From assembly GCF_021390395.1 (NCBI RefSeq), contig NZ_JAJUWT010000001.1, positions 372,001 through 436,000 on the forward strand: DNA of 64,000 bases. The letters are read 5' to 3'. The position numbers were made by a program, and so were the translations under genes. This stretch comes from Saccharothrix sp. S26. Its GTDB lineage: Bacteria > Actinomycetota > Actinomycetes > Mycobacteriales > Pseudonocardiaceae. Positions 40,736 to 50,212 of the stretch are shown here, one piece after another; the first letter of the stretch is position 1, and each line of letters opens with the position of its first letter. The notes under the pieces are model-generated. The model did not search any database, was not told the DNA's origin, and saw only the letters and a program-made list of their open reading frames with translations.

Positions 40736-41362
40736 GTGAGCCAGTTCCACGCGCCGCAGTCCCGGTACGTGCTCCCGTCCTTCGTCGAGCGCACCAGCTA
40801 CGGCATCAAGGAGTCCAACCCGTACAACAAGCTGTTCGAGGAGCGCATCATCTTCCTCGGCGTGCAGGTGGACGACGCGTCGGCCAACGACGTGATGGCC
40901 CAGCTGCTCGTGCTGGAGTCGGAGGACCCCGACCGCGACATCCTGATGTACATCAACTCGCCCGGTGGCTCGTTCACCTCGCTGATGGCCATCTACGACA
41001 CCATGCAGTTCGTCCGCCCCGACATCCAGACCTACTGCCTGGGCCAGGCGGCCTCGGCGGCGGCCGTGCTGCTCGCGGCGGGCACCCCCGGCAAGCGGCA
41101 CGCGCTGCCCAACGCCCGGATCCTGATCCACCAGCCGGCCACCGAGGGCGTCTACGGGCAGGTCTCCGACCTGGAGATCCAGTCCAACGAGATCCAGCGG
41201 GTCCGCAGGCTGCTGGAGTCCACGCTCGCCAAGCACACCAGCCGCACGCCGGAGCAGGTGCGCCTGGACATCGAGCGCGACAAGATCCTCACCGCCGACG
41301 AGGCGAAGGACTACGGCATCGTCGACAGCGTCCTGCCGTACCGGAAGCTCTCGGCGAAGTAG
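40736..41362 (+). CDS. clpP2: ATP-dependent Clp protease proteolytic subunit 2
   Basis: 208 residues, GTG with AGGAG at 9-bp spacing. Ser107 is in [10 protein letters not shown] and His132 in [10 protein letters not shown]. The N terminus ([20 protein letters not shown]) matches actinobacterial ClpP2, the partner that docks the ATPase. A 260-bp gap follows before clpX, so clpX is probably transcribed separately. Confidence 0.97.
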   Translation: MSQFHAPQSRYVLPSFVERTSYGIKESNPYNKLFEERIIFLGVQVDDASANDVMAQLLVLESEDPDRDILMYINSPGGSFTSLMAIYDTMQFVRPDIQTYCLGQAASAAAVLLAAGTPGKRHALPNARILIHQPATEGVYGQVSDLEIQSNEIQRVRRLLESTLAKHTSRTPEQVRLDIERDKILTADEAKDYGIVDSVLPYRKLSAK

Positions 41363-41622
41363 TCAGGCGCGTCGCGGGCGCCCTCCCGGGGTAATCCGGG
41401 AGTGGTCCGCGACCGCCCCGGCGTGGCGCCCGACACGCCGAGCTGACCAGGGGTCCTGTTCAGTTCGGGGTGTCGGGGGCACGCTGGTCCTCCCGCACAG
41501 GCGGGTAGGGCAGGTACCGTCGAGGGGAACGGGCGGACCCCGCACCCAGCGGGCACTCGCCACATCAGCAGTCAGGCGCACCTCACCAGGTCGTGCGCCG
41601 GAGGGGACAGAGGTCAGCGGTC

Positions 41623-42903
41623 ATGGCACGTATCGGTGACGGCGGCGACCTGCTGAAGTGCTCTTTCTGCGGCAAGAGCCAGAAGCAGGTGAAAAAACTC
41701 ATCGCCGGACCGGGTGTCTACATCTGCGATGAGTGCATCGACCTCTGCAACGAGATCATCGAGGAAGAGCTCGCGGAGGCCGGTGACGTCAAGCTCGACG
41801 AGCTGCCCAAGCCCGCCGAGATCCACGAGTTCCTCGACCAGTACGTGATCGGCCAGAACGAGGCCAAGCGCACGCTCTCGGTGGCGGTCTACAACCACTA
41901 CAAGCGCATCCAGGCCGGTGACCGCGGGCGTGAGGGCCGCGACGACGGCGTGGAGCTCGCCAAGTCGAACATCCTCATGCTCGGGCCCACGGGGTGCGGC
42001 AAGACCTACCTGGCCCAGACGCTCGCGAAGATGCTGAACGTGCCGTTCGCCATCGCGGACGCCACGGCGCTGACCGAGGCGGGCTACGTGGGTGAGGACG
42101 TGGAGAACATCCTCCTCAAGCTCATCCAGGCGGCGGACTACGACGTCAAGCGCGCCGAGACCGGCATCATCTACATCGACGAGGTCGACAAGATCGCTCG
42201 AAAGAGTGAAAACCCGTCGATCACGCGTGACGTGTCGGGTGAGGGCGTGCAGCAGGCGCTGCTGAAAATACTGGAGGGGACGACGGCCTCGGTGCCGCCG
42301 CAGGGTGGTCGCAAGCACCCCCACCAGGAGTTCATCCAGATCGACACGACGAACGTGCTGTTCATCGTGGCGGGCGCCTTCGCGGGTCTCGACAAGATCA
42401 TCCAGGACCGCGTGGGCAAGCGGGGTCTCGGGTTCGGCGCCGAGGTGCGGACCAAGGCCGAGGTCGACGCGGCGGACTACTACGCCGAGTCGATGCCCGA
42501 GGACCTGATCAAGTTCGGTTTGATCCCCGAGTTCATCGGCCGGTTGCCGATGGTCGCGAGCGTCACGAACCTGGACAAGGAATCACTCGTCCGGATCCTG
42601 ACCGAGCCGAAGAACGCGCTGGTCAAGCAGTACCAGAAGCTGTTCGAGATGGACGGGGTCGAACTGGAGTTCACCCGGACGGCGATGGAGGCGGTCGCCG
42701 ACCAGGCGATCCTGCGCGGCACGGGCGCCCGCGGCCTGCGGGCGATCATGGAGGAAGTCCTGCTGCCGGTGATGTACGACATCCCCAGCCGCTCGGACGT
42801 CGCCAAGGTCGTCATCACGGAGCAGACCGTGAAGGAGAACGTCAACCCGACGATCGTCGCCCGGCAGCCCTCGCGCCGGGAGCGCCGCGAGAAGTCCGCG
42901 TAA
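41623..42903 (+). CDS. clpX: ClpX unfoldase subunit
   Basis: 426 residues. Zinc-binding cysteines 13, 16, 35 and 38 ([17 protein letters not shown]) form the substrate-adaptor domain. Walker A is GPTGCGKT at 121-128, Walker [10 protein letters not shown]; the pore loop GYVGEDVEN and the IGF-like ClpP-docking loop position ([11 protein letters not shown]) are present. It unfolds tagged substrates and feeds them to ClpP1P2. The upstream gap 41,363-41,622 shows no clear operator. Confidence 0.98.
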   Translation: MARIGDGGDLLKCSFCGKSQKQVKKLIAGPGVYICDECIDLCNEIIEEELAEAGDVKLDELPKPAEIHEFLDQYVIGQNEAKRTLSVAVYNHYKRIQAGDRGREGRDDGVELAKSNILMLGPTGCGKTYLAQTLAKMLNVPFAIADATALTEAGYVGEDVENILLKLIQAADYDVKRAETGIIYIDEVDKIARKSENPSITRDVSGEGVQQALLKILEGTTASVPPQGGRKHPHQEFIQIDTTNVLFIVAGAFAGLDKIIQDRVGKRGLGFGAEVRTKAEVDAADYYAESMPEDLIKFGLIPEFIGRLPMVASVTNLDKESLVRILTEPKNALVKQYQKLFEMDGVELEFTRTAMEAVADQAILRGTGARGLRAIMEEVLLPVMYDIPSRSDVAKVVITEQTVKENVNPTIVARQPSRRERREKSA

Positions 42904-42904
42904 G

Positions 42905-43498
42905 TTGTCCCTACCGCACACGTTGATCCTGCACGGCCTGGGTGGTTCCGGGCCGGAGCACTGGCAGAACTGGCTGGCAGGCGAGCTGGCCCACCACGGT
43001 GGGTCGGTGGACCTGCCCCGGTTCAGCTCGCCGGACGCGCCGCGGTTGTCGGCGTGGGTGGACGAGCTGCGGTCGCACCTGGCCGCCATGCCGACCGGCG
43101 GTTCGGTCGAACGCGTGGTTGTCGCGCACTCGTTGGCGGCGTTGCTCTGGCTGCACCACGCCGGCGGGACGTTCGACGAGGCGTTGCGGGTCGACCGCAT
43201 GCTGCTGGTCGCGCCGCCCGCCCCCGACTTCGACGGCGAGCCGGCGATCTCGGAGTTCCTGCACCCCGTGCTGGACCCGACGGTGGTGCGGCGGGCCGCG
43301 GTGTCGACCAGGCTGGTGGTGGGCGAGGGCGACCCCTACTGCACGCTGGCCGAGGCCAAGGAGCTGGCCGAGGCGTTGCGGGTCGACCTCGACGTCATCG
43401 TGGGCGGGGCGCACCTGAACATCGACGCCGGGTACGGCGAGTGGGGCGCGGTGCTCAAGTGGGTCCGCAGCGGACGGGTGCCGCTCACCCCGCGCTGA
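42905..43498 (+). CDS. RBBP9/YdeN-family alpha/beta hydrolase
   Basis: 197 residues from a TTG one base after the clpX stop. TLILHGLGGSGPEHWQNWL and the nucleophile motif VVVAHSLAALLWL (Ser in AHSLA), Asp in VGEGDPYC and His in GGAHLNIDAGYGEW complete a triad as in serine hydrolase RBBP9/YdeN. The substrate is unknown. The TTG start and tight spacing suggest co-transcription with clpX. It overlaps the convergent methyltransferase end by 14 bp. Confidence 0.85.
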   Translation: MSLPHTLILHGLGGSGPEHWQNWLAGELAHHGGSVDLPRFSSPDAPRLSAWVDELRSHLAAMPTGGSVERVVVAHSLAALLWLHHAGGTFDEALRVDRMLLVAPPAPDFDGEPAISEFLHPVLDPTVVRRAAVSTRLVVGEGDPYCTLAEAKELAEALRVDLDVIVGGAHLNIDAGYGEWGAVLKWVRSGRVPLTPR

Positions 43499-44240
43499 CC
43501 GTCACCCGGAAGAGGGTGAACGCCGCCAGGAACGGGCCCTCGGCGAGCTCCGCGAGCCAGGTGTCGGCGGCCGGTCGGGTGATGCGGCCCGCGTGGACGG
43601 CCCGGTGGGCGTTGCGGGTCAGGCCCAGGAGCTCGTCGGCGGTGTCGAAGTCGTGCAGGAGCTGGACGTCCCCCTCGATCGAGGTCACGGTCAGGCCCGC
43701 CGTCGTGGCGAGCCTGGCCAACTGCCTGCCGACGACCGGGTGGAGCATGACGCGGTCGCACACGAAGCGGTTGACCGCGAGGTTCGTGGCCACCGCGCCG
43801 GGGTCGATCGCGAGGGTCTCCCAGTCGGGCTGGGCCAGCACGGCGCGGCCTCCGGGCCGCAGCACGCGGCGCAGCTCGACCAGGACGGCGGCCGGGTCGG
43901 CGACCTGGTGCAGGACCCGGTCGACGCGGGCGCGGTCGACCCCGCGGTCGGGCAGGGGCAGCGCGTGAGCGTCACCCTCGCGCACGTCGACCCGCAGGTG
44001 GGCGGTGCGGCGACGGGCTTCGTCGACCATGGCCGGGTCGACGTCCACGCCGATGACCTCGGCGGCGCGTTCGGCCATCGCGGGCAGGTCCGTGCCCGGT
44101 CCGCAGCCGATGTCCAGGGCGACGTGCTCCGGGCGGAGGTCCAGGGCGTCCAGCAGCCGCTGCTTGTAGGCGCGGCCCGCGGCCGCGGCGTGGTCCAGGT
44201 AGGTGATCGGGTCCGGGATGGTGGCCGGTTGCGTCGCCAT
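43485..44240 (-). CDS. SAM-dependent class I methyltransferase
   Basis: 251 residues from ATG at 44240. The SAM-binding glycine loop is VALDIGCGPGTDLP (about residues 40-53), followed by the acidic VIGVDVDPAMVDEARRR and the post-loop VREGDAHALPLPD. It resembles UbiE/Methyltransf_11-type enzymes that methylate small molecules. Substrate not determinable. Monocistronic-looking, convergent with the hydrolase. Confidence 0.88.
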   Translation of the reverse strand: MATQPATIPDPITYLDHAAAAGRAYKQRLLDALDLRPEHVALDIGCGPGTDLPAMAERAAEVIGVDVDPAMVDEARRRTAHLRVDVREGDAHALPLPDRGVDRARVDRVLHQVADPAAVLVELRRVLRPGGRAVLAQPDWETLAIDPGAVATNLAVNRFVCDRVMLHPVVGRQLARLATTAGLTVTSIEGDVQLLHDFDTADELLGLTRNAHRAVHAGRITRPAADTWLAELAEGPFLAAFTLFRVTVSAG

Positions 44241-44290
44241 GCGACCAGGCAACCACGGGGCTGTGGAGGTCCGGTGGAGGTTCTGTGCCC

Positions 44291-45157
44291 CTATCGGGGG
44301 ACTCGTTTGCCGAGGAAGCGGATGACGTCCGGGACGACCTTGCGGTAGAGCGCGTCGTTGTGGCCGCCCGGCACGATGGACGCCACGGCCGGTTTGGCGC
44401 CGGCGATGAACCGCCGGGTGCCGGTGATGAACGTGTCCCGGTCGCCCGCCCAGACGCCGACGGGTGCCGTGCCCAGCTTGTCCAGGTTCTTCAGCGGGTC
44501 GAGTGACGCCCAGTCGTGCTGGTCGCGGAACGCGTTCCGCTTGGACATCTCCGCCCAGTCGGTGAGCAGCGCCGGGGCGATGGCGGCGACGGCACGGGTC
44601 GGCTCACGCCGTTCGTGCCGCCTGCGGGCGTAGAGGAGCGCGCCGAATCCGCCCATGGAGACGCCCGTGCAGGCGAACGGCGCGCCGAAGCCCCGTTCGG
44701 CCAGCCAGCGGGGGACCTCTTCGAGCAACATGCCCATGGGGTCGTCGCCCGGGACGTTCTCGTGCCAGTAGTGGTCGCCGCCGTCCACCGCGACGAACCC
44801 GAACGGGGGCACCTGGCCGCGTCCGACCGCGGACACCAGGACCTCCGCCATGCCTCCCGGCGCGGCGGTGCGGGCCGTGCCGCGCCGGCCGTGCAGGAGG
44901 ATCGACATGGGCAGGTCCGCCTTCGGCGCGCCCGGCGGGACCATGGTCAACAGGTCGACCTCGCGTCCCCGGTGGTGGGAGTGGACCCGTTCGACCCGCA
45001 CCAGGGCGCGCTTCACGGCCGGGACGGGACCGGCGACGCCCAGCGCGTGGCGCAGCGCCTCGCCCAGCGGGGCGTTGCCGTGCCACGCGGCCGTGACGCC
45101 GGCGGCGGCCAGGGCCGTGCCGCCGAGCGCGGTGAGCGCCGTTCGCCTGGTGACCAT
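44291..45157 (-). CDS. exported alpha/beta-hydrolase esterase (Tat-type signal)
   Basis: 288 residues. The N terminus VTRRTALTALGGTALAAAGV is a Tat-like signal with twin Arg. The nucleophile is in TGVSMGGFGALLYARR, the acid in VWAGDRDTF and the His in VPGGHNDALY. LHGRRGTARTA gives the oxyanion loop. It belongs with the esterase-D/antigen-85-like group. It probably acts outside the membrane on an ester; substrate unknown. Confidence 0.83.
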   Translation of the reverse strand: MVTRRTALTALGGTALAAAGVTAAWHGNAPLGEALRHALGVAGPVPAVKRALVRVERVHSHHRGREVDLLTMVPPGAPKADLPMSILLHGRRGTARTAAPGGMAEVLVSAVGRGQVPPFGFVAVDGGDHYWHENVPGDDPMGMLLEEVPRWLAERGFGAPFACTGVSMGGFGALLYARRRHERREPTRAVAAIAPALLTDWAEMSKRNAFRDQHDWASLDPLKNLDKLGTAPVGVWAGDRDTFITGTRRFIAGAKPAVASIVPGGHNDALYRKVVPDVIRFLGKRVPR

Positions 45158-45213
45158 GCGTTCCCCCTGATGACTCCCTCCAGCACATCGTCGTGAACGT
45201 GTCTCGCGTTTCT

Positions 45214-46380
45214 TCAGATCGCCGACCCGCGGCGGAGTTCCGCGATCCGCTCGGTGGAGTACCCGAGTTCGCGCAGGACGTGCTCGGTGTGCTCACCCAA
45301 CGCGGGCACGGGGGCGGGCGTCCACGGCCAGGCCGTGGAGTCGACCGGCGGGCGCAGCGCGGTGATCCGACCGTGGGGCACCGGCACGGTGGCACGGCGG
45401 TCGCGGGCGGTGACCTGGGGGTGGTCGGGCAGGTCGGCGACGCTGCGGGTCAGGGCGGCCGGGACGTCGGCGTCGTCCAGGGCGGCGAGGAAGTCCGCGG
45501 TCGGCCAGGCGGTGAAGTCGAGCTCGGCGTGCAGGGCCGGTCGGTGGGCCACGCGGGACGCGACCGTGGTGAACCGGGGGTCTTCCGCCAGGTCCGGGCG
45601 GTCGAGCAGGCGGCAGAGGCGACGCCACTGGGGGTCGTTCTGCACGGCCAGGTGCACGGTGCCGTCCGCGCACGGGAACGGGCCGTACGGCGCGATGCTC
45701 GGGTGGTGCGCGCCGGTGCGCGGTGCGGCTCGGCCGGTGCCGGCGGCGTAGAGCATCGGCTGGTGCATCCACTCGGCCATGGCGTCGAAGAGGGACAGGC
45801 CCAGGGTGGCCCCCTCGCCCGTTCGGGCGCGGTGCAGGAGAGCGGCCAGCACGGCGGAGTGCAGTTGGACGCCCGCGGCGATGTCGGCGACCGAGATGCC
45901 GGCCCGTGCGGTGACGTCACCCTCGCCGGTGAGGTCGATGAGGCCCGTCTCGGATTGGACCAGGGCGTCGAACGCCTTGCGGGACGCGTACGGGCCCGCG
46001 TCGCCGTACCCGGACAGCTCACCGACGACCAGGTCGGGTTTGACCCGGCGCAGCGAGTCGGCGTCGACGTTCAGCCGGCGGGCGGCGGCGGGGGACAGGT
46101 TGCACAGGACCACGTCGGCGGTGGCGACGAGGTCGCGCAGGACCGGGGCGGCGTCCGGGTGCTTCAGGTCGAGGGTGACGGACTGCTTGCCCGCGTTGAC
46201 CCAGGCGAAGTACGAGGACACCTCGCCGCACGCGGTGTCGTAGTGGCGGGCGAAATCGCCCTCGCCGGGCCGCTCCACCTTGATCACCCGCGCGCCCAGG
46301 TCCGCCAGGAGCCGGCTCGCGTACGGCACGGCCACCGCTTGTTCGAGGCTGACGACGGTGACGTCGTCCAGCGGTCTCAT
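45214..46380 (-). CDS. CaiB/BaiF-family CoA-transferase
   Basis: 388 residues from ATG at 46380, overlapping the fdhD stop by ATGA. Family III motifs: [56 protein letters not shown], and [17 protein letters not shown] with the Asp that forms the acyl-anhydride. These enzymes move CoA between carboxylic acids; formyl-CoA:oxalate CoA-transferase is one member. Neighbouring fdhD and an OFA transporter make an oxalate/formate substrate attractive but unproven; carnitine-type or succinyl transfer is possible too. Confidence 0.88.
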   Translation of the reverse strand: MRPLDDVTVVSLEQAVAVPYASRLLADLGARVIKVERPGEGDFARHYDTACGEVSSYFAWVNAGKQSVTLDLKHPDAAPVLRDLVATADVVLCNLSPAAARRLNVDADSLRRVKPDLVVGELSGYGDAGPYASRKAFDALVQSETGLIDLTGEGDVTARAGISVADIAAGVQLHSAVLAALLHRARTGEGATLGLSLFDAMAEWMHQPMLYAAGTGRAAPRTGAHHPSIAPYGPFPCADGTVHLAVQNDPQWRRLCRLLDRPDLAEDPRFTTVASRVAHRPALHAELDFTAWPTADFLAALDDADVPAALTRSVADLPDHPQVTARDRRATVPVPHGRITALRPPVDSTAWPWTPAPVPALGEHTEHVLRELGYSTERIAELRRGSAI

Positions 46381-47201
46381 GCGGTGACCCGGTGGTGGCC
46401 CGTGTAGACGTTCATCGAGTCGCCGCGCAGGAAGCCGACCAGCGTCACGCCCTGCTCCTCGGCCAGGTCCGCGGCCAGGGAGGACGGCGCGGACACGGCG
46501 GACAGCACCGGGACGCCCGCCATGGCGGCCTTCTGGACCAGCTCGAACGAGGCCCGGCCGGAGACCATGAGGATGGCGCCGGCCAGCGGGATCCGGTTCT
46601 GCAGCACCGCCCAGCCGAGCACCTTGTCCACCGCGTTGTGCCTGCCGACGTCCTCGCGGACGACGAGGGCTTCGCCCGCGGTGGTGAACAGGCCCGCGGC
46701 GTGCAGGCCGCCGGTGGAGGCGAAGACCTTCTGGCGCTTGCGCAGCTCGTCCGGCAGGGAAGCCAGCACGTCCACGTCGACGGTGGACCGGTCGGCGGCG
46801 GGGGAGTGGCGGGTCTTGAGCTTGACCGCGTCCAGGGCCGCCTTGCCGCAGACACCGCACGACGACGTGGTGTAGAAGTTGCGCTCGACACCGGCCTCGG
46901 GCGGCGCCACGCCCTCGGCGAGGGTCACGTCCAGCACGTTGTAGGTGTTGAGCCCGTCCGGGCCGGTGCCTTCGCAGAAGCGGGCCACCGAGATGTCCCG
47001 CACGTCGTCGATGACGCCCTCGCCGAGCAGGAAACCGTGCGCCAGCTCCACGTCGTGACCCGGTGTCCGCATGGTCACGGTGAGTGCCTTGCCTCCTACG
47101 CGCAGCTCCAACGGCTCCTCGGCGGCCAGCGCGTCGACCCGTTTGCGGGACGTTCGTCGCGCATACGTGACCACTGGGCGACGCACGGTGACTCGCCCCA
47201 T
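46377..47201 (-). CDS. fdhD: formate dehydrogenase accessory sulfurtransferase FdhD
   Basis: 274 residues; the ATG at 47201 follows AAGGAG. The sulfur-carrier Cys pair is in [54 protein letters not shown] and [19 protein letters not shown] are diagnostic. FdhD transfers sulfur from the cysteine desulfurase to the molybdenum cofactor of formate dehydrogenase. The FdhF/YdeP enzyme at 53,037-55,328 is the likely client. It is divergent from the OFA transporter and coupled to the CoA-transferase. Confidence 0.96.
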   Translation of the reverse strand: MGRVTVRRPVVTYARRTSRKRVDALAAEEPLELRVGGKALTVTMRTPGHDVELAHGFLLGEGVIDDVRDISVARFCEGTGPDGLNTYNVLDVTLAEGVAPPEAGVERNFYTTSSCGVCGKAALDAVKLKTRHSPAADRSTVDVDVLASLPDELRKRQKVFASTGGLHAAGLFTTAGEALVVREDVGRHNAVDKVLGWAVLQNRIPLAGAILMVSGRASFELVQKAAMAGVPVLSAVSAPSSLAADLAEEQGVTLVGFLRGDSMNVYTGHHRVTA

Positions 47202-47268
47202 CGCGTAACTCCTTCTCTTGGCTAAGTTTTCTCGCAAGCCACTCACCAGGTTACGGAGGTGTCGGGCA

Positions 47269-48576
47269 GTGGGTTTCCTGGACCGCTCTCGCACGATCGC
47301 CCCGCCGGGGTGGAACCGCTGGCTCATCCCGCCCGCCGCGCTGTCGGTGCACCTGGCCATCGGTCAGGCGTACGCGTGGAGCGTGTTCAAACCGCCGCTG
47401 GAAGGCGCGCTGGACCTCACGGGGACGCAGAGCGCGCTGCCGTTCCAGCTCGGGATCGTGATGTTGGGGCTGTCGGCGGCGTTCGGCGGCACGTTGGTCG
47501 AGCGCAACGGGCCGCGCTGGGCCATGTTCGTGTCCGCCACCTGCTTCTCGTCCGGCTTCCTGATCTCGGCGTTGGGCGCGTGGACGCAGCAGTACTGGCT
47601 GGTGGTGGCCGGGTACGGGTTCGTGGGCGGCATCGGGCTGGGCATCGGGTACATCTCGCCGGTGTCCACGCTGATCAAGTGGTTCCCCGACCGGCCGGGG
47701 ATGGCCACAGGCATCGCGATCATGGGCTTCGGCGGCGGCGCGCTGATCGCGTCACCGTGGTCGGCGCAGATGCTGGAGTCCTTCGGGCGGGACAGCGACG
47801 GCATCGCGCGGGCGTTCCTGGTGCACGGCATCGCCTACGCGGTCTTCATGTCGGTGGGCGTGCTCCTGGTCCGGGTGCCCGCCGAGGTCGCCGAGCGGGA
47901 GGTGGTGCGGTCGGTGGTCAACGTGTCGGCGCGCAACGCCCTGAGGACGCCGCAGTTCTGGTGCCTGTGGGTGGTGCTGTGCTTCAACGTGACTGCGGGC
48001 ATCGGGATCCTGGAGAAGGCCTCGCCGATGATCCGCGACTTCTTCGCCGAGACCTCCACGCCGGTCGCGGCGGGCGCGGCGGCCGGGTTCGTGGCGTTGC
48101 TGTCGTTGGCGAACATGGTGGGCCGGATCGCGTGGTCGTCCACTTCGGACCTGGTGGGGCGCAGGAACGTCTACCGGCTGTACCTGGGTGTCGGCGCGGT
48201 GACGTACCTGGTGCTCGCGTTGGCGGGCAACGCCTCCATGCCGTTGTTCGTCGTGTGCGCGATGCTGATCCTGTCGTTCTACGGCGGTGGGTTCGCCACC
48301 GTCCCGGCGTACCTGAAGGACCTGTTCGGCACCTACCAGGTGGGTGCGATCCACGGTCGGTTGCTGACGGCGTGGTCGGTGGCGGGCGTGCTGGGGCCGT
48401 TGATCGTCAACGCGGTCGCCGACGGCCAGAAGGCGGCCGGGAAGAGCGGGCCCGACCTCTACACGGCGTCGTTGTTCGTCATGATCGCGTTGCTGGTCGT
48501 CGGGTTCGTGGCCAACGAACTGGTCCGACCGGTCGCGGCGAAGCACCACGAGCCGGCGGCGGAGGTGGTCCGGTGA
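47269..48576 (+). CDS. OFA-family MFS transporter (oxalate/formate antiporter type)
   Basis: 435 residues from GTG at 47269 with GGAGGT. About twelve membrane segments; [20 protein letters not shown] in TM1 is the OFA signature, and [20 protein letters not shown] lies between TM4 and TM5. Members exchange oxalate for formate or take up related carboxylates. Divergence from fdhD supports a formate link. It overlaps a 35-residue gene by GTGA. Confidence 0.88.
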   Translation: MGFLDRSRTIAPPGWNRWLIPPAALSVHLAIGQAYAWSVFKPPLEGALDLTGTQSALPFQLGIVMLGLSAAFGGTLVERNGPRWAMFVSATCFSSGFLISALGAWTQQYWLVVAGYGFVGGIGLGIGYISPVSTLIKWFPDRPGMATGIAIMGFGGGALIASPWSAQMLESFGRDSDGIARAFLVHGIAYAVFMSVGVLLVRVPAEVAEREVVRSVVNVSARNALRTPQFWCLWVVLCFNVTAGIGILEKASPMIRDFFAETSTPVAAGAAAGFVALLSLANMVGRIAWSSTSDLVGRRNVYRLYLGVGAVTYLVLALAGNASMPLFVVCAMLILSFYGGGFATVPAYLKDLFGTYQVGAIHGRLLTAWSVAGVLGPLIVNAVADGQKAAGKSGPDLYTASLFVMIALLVVGFVANELVRPVAAKHHEPAAEVVR

Positions 48577-48680
48577 ACGGGCGGTGGCTGGTCGTGCTCG
48601 CCTGGCTGTGGGTCGGCGTGCCGCTGGCGTACGGCCTGGTCGAGCTGATCCGCAAGGTGACGGCGTTGTTCACTGGCTAG
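48573..48680 (+). CDS. 35-residue MFS-associated small membrane protein
   Basis: GTG at 48573 overlaps the transporter TGA. The peptide has one helix (WLVVLAWLWVGVPLAYGLVE) and a basic tail IRKVTALF. Such peptides follow OFA transporters in many actinobacteria and are annotated as MFS transporter small subunits; I assign it by position and form. Too short to be called by usual ORF cut-offs. Confidence 0.72.
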   Translation: MNGRWLVVLAWLWVGVPLAYGLVELIRKVTALFTG

Positions 48681-48690
48681 AGTCGGCCGG

Positions 48691-50211
48691 GTGGATACCT
48701 ACGACGTGGTGGTGGTCGGCGGCGGGCACAACGCGCTGGTGGCGGCCGCTTACCTGGCTCGGGCCGGCCGCACGGTGCTGGTGCTGGAGAAGCTCGACCA
48801 CGTCGGCGGCGCGGCGGTGAGCGAACAGGCGTTCCCGGGCGTGCCGGCGCGGCTGTCGCGGTACTCCTACCTGGTCAGCCTGCTGCCGGACCGGATCGTG
48901 GCCGACCTCGGGCTGCGGGTGGCGTTGCGGTCGCGGTCGGCGTCGTCCTACACCCCGGCGGGCGACCTGCTGGTGGAGCGCGAGCCGGGTGAGGCGACCG
49001 CGGCGTCGTTCCGGGCGCTGACCGGGTCGGACGCCGAGTGGGAGCGGTGGCGCCGGTGGTACGACGACCTGGAGGTGCTGGCGAAGGCGTTGTCGCCGAC
49101 GCTGCTGGAACCCCTGCTGTCCCGGGAGCACGCACGGTTGCGCGTCGACTCCGTGGCTCGGATGCGGCTGTGGGACCAGGTGGTGGAACGGCCGCTCGGC
49201 GAGACGTTGGAGGAGTTGTTCGCCCATGACGTGGTGCGCGGGGTCGTCGCCACGGACGCGTTGATCGGCACGCACACGTCGTTGCACGACCTGAAGGCCA
49301 ACCGGTGCTTCCTCTACCACGTGATCGGCAACGGCACGGGTGAGTGGCAGGTGCCGGTGGGCGGGATGGGCGCGGTGACCGGCGAGCTGCTGCGGGTGGC
49401 GCGCGAGGCGGGCGCGGAGGTCGTGACGCGGGCCGAGGTGACGCGGGTCGACGTGGACGGCGTCACGGGCGAGGTCGAGTACGACGGCCGCGCGGTGGGC
49501 GCGAAGTTCGTGCTGTCCGGCGTTGCTCCGTCCACTTTGGACCGGTTGCGCGGGCGTCCGGTGCGCGCGGTCGCCGAGGGCTGCCAGGTGAAGGTCAACA
49601 TGCTGCTGGAACGGCTGCCGCGGTTCCGCGGCGGGGTGGACCCGAGGGTGGCGTTCGCCGGGACGCTGCACGTGGACGAGTCGTACGGGCAGTTGGAGTC
49701 GGCGTGCCGGGAGAGCGCGGCGGGACGGGTGCCGTCGGTGCTGCCGGCGGAGATGTACTGCCACACGTTGACCGACCCGTCGATCCTCGCGCCGGAGCTG
49801 GTCGACCGGGGTTGGCACACGTTGACGCTGTTCGGGCTGCACACGCCGGCGGCGTTGTTCGAGCAGGACAACGCCGGGCTGCGGGACGAGCTGGTCGGCC
49901 GGTACCTGGCCGGGCTGAACGCCCACGTCGACGAGCCCGTCGAGTCGTGCCTGGCCAAGGACGCGAACGGCGAGCCGTGCCTGGAGGTGCGCACGCCGCT
50001 GGACCTGGAGCGCGAGCTGGGGTTGCCGCGCGGCAACATCTTCCACGACGAGCTGGCCTGGCCGTTCGCCGAGCACGAGGACGAGGTCGGCCGCTGGGGC
50101 GTGGAGACCGACGTGGCGAACCTGTTCGTCTGCGGCGCGGGGGCTCGTCGTGGTGGCGGGGTCAGCGGGATCGGGGGCCACAACGCGGCGATGGCCGTGC
50201 TGGAGCGGTGA
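48691..50211 (+). CDS. FAD-dependent oxidoreductase (phytoene-desaturase/PYROXD2-like)
   Basis: 506 residues, GTG start. The dinucleotide fold is VVVVGGGHNALVAAAYLARA with VLEKLDHVGGAAVSEQAFPG, and the C-terminal FAD motif is LFVCGAGARRGGGVSGIGGH. The middle matches PYROXD2-type proteins, relatives of carotenoid desaturases and amine oxidases. No carotenoid genes are nearby, so the substrate is open. It starts 10 bp after the small membrane gene and may be in that transcript. Confidence 0.87.
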   Translation: MDTYDVVVVGGGHNALVAAAYLARAGRTVLVLEKLDHVGGAAVSEQAFPGVPARLSRYSYLVSLLPDRIVADLGLRVALRSRSASSYTPAGDLLVEREPGEATAASFRALTGSDAEWERWRRWYDDLEVLAKALSPTLLEPLLSREHARLRVDSVARMRLWDQVVERPLGETLEELFAHDVVRGVVATDALIGTHTSLHDLKANRCFLYHVIGNGTGEWQVPVGGMGAVTGELLRVAREAGAEVVTRAEVTRVDVDGVTGEVEYDGRAVGAKFVLSGVAPSTLDRLRGRPVRAVAEGCQVKVNMLLERLPRFRGGVDPRVAFAGTLHVDESYGQLESACRESAAGRVPSVLPAEMYCHTLTDPSILAPELVDRGWHTLTLFGLHTPAALFEQDNAGLRDELVGRYLAGLNAHVDEPVESCLAKDANGEPCLEVRTPLDLERELGLPRGNIFHDELAWPFAEHEDEVGRWGVETDVANLFVCGAGARRGGGVSGIGGHNAAMAVLER

Positions 50212-50212
50212 T

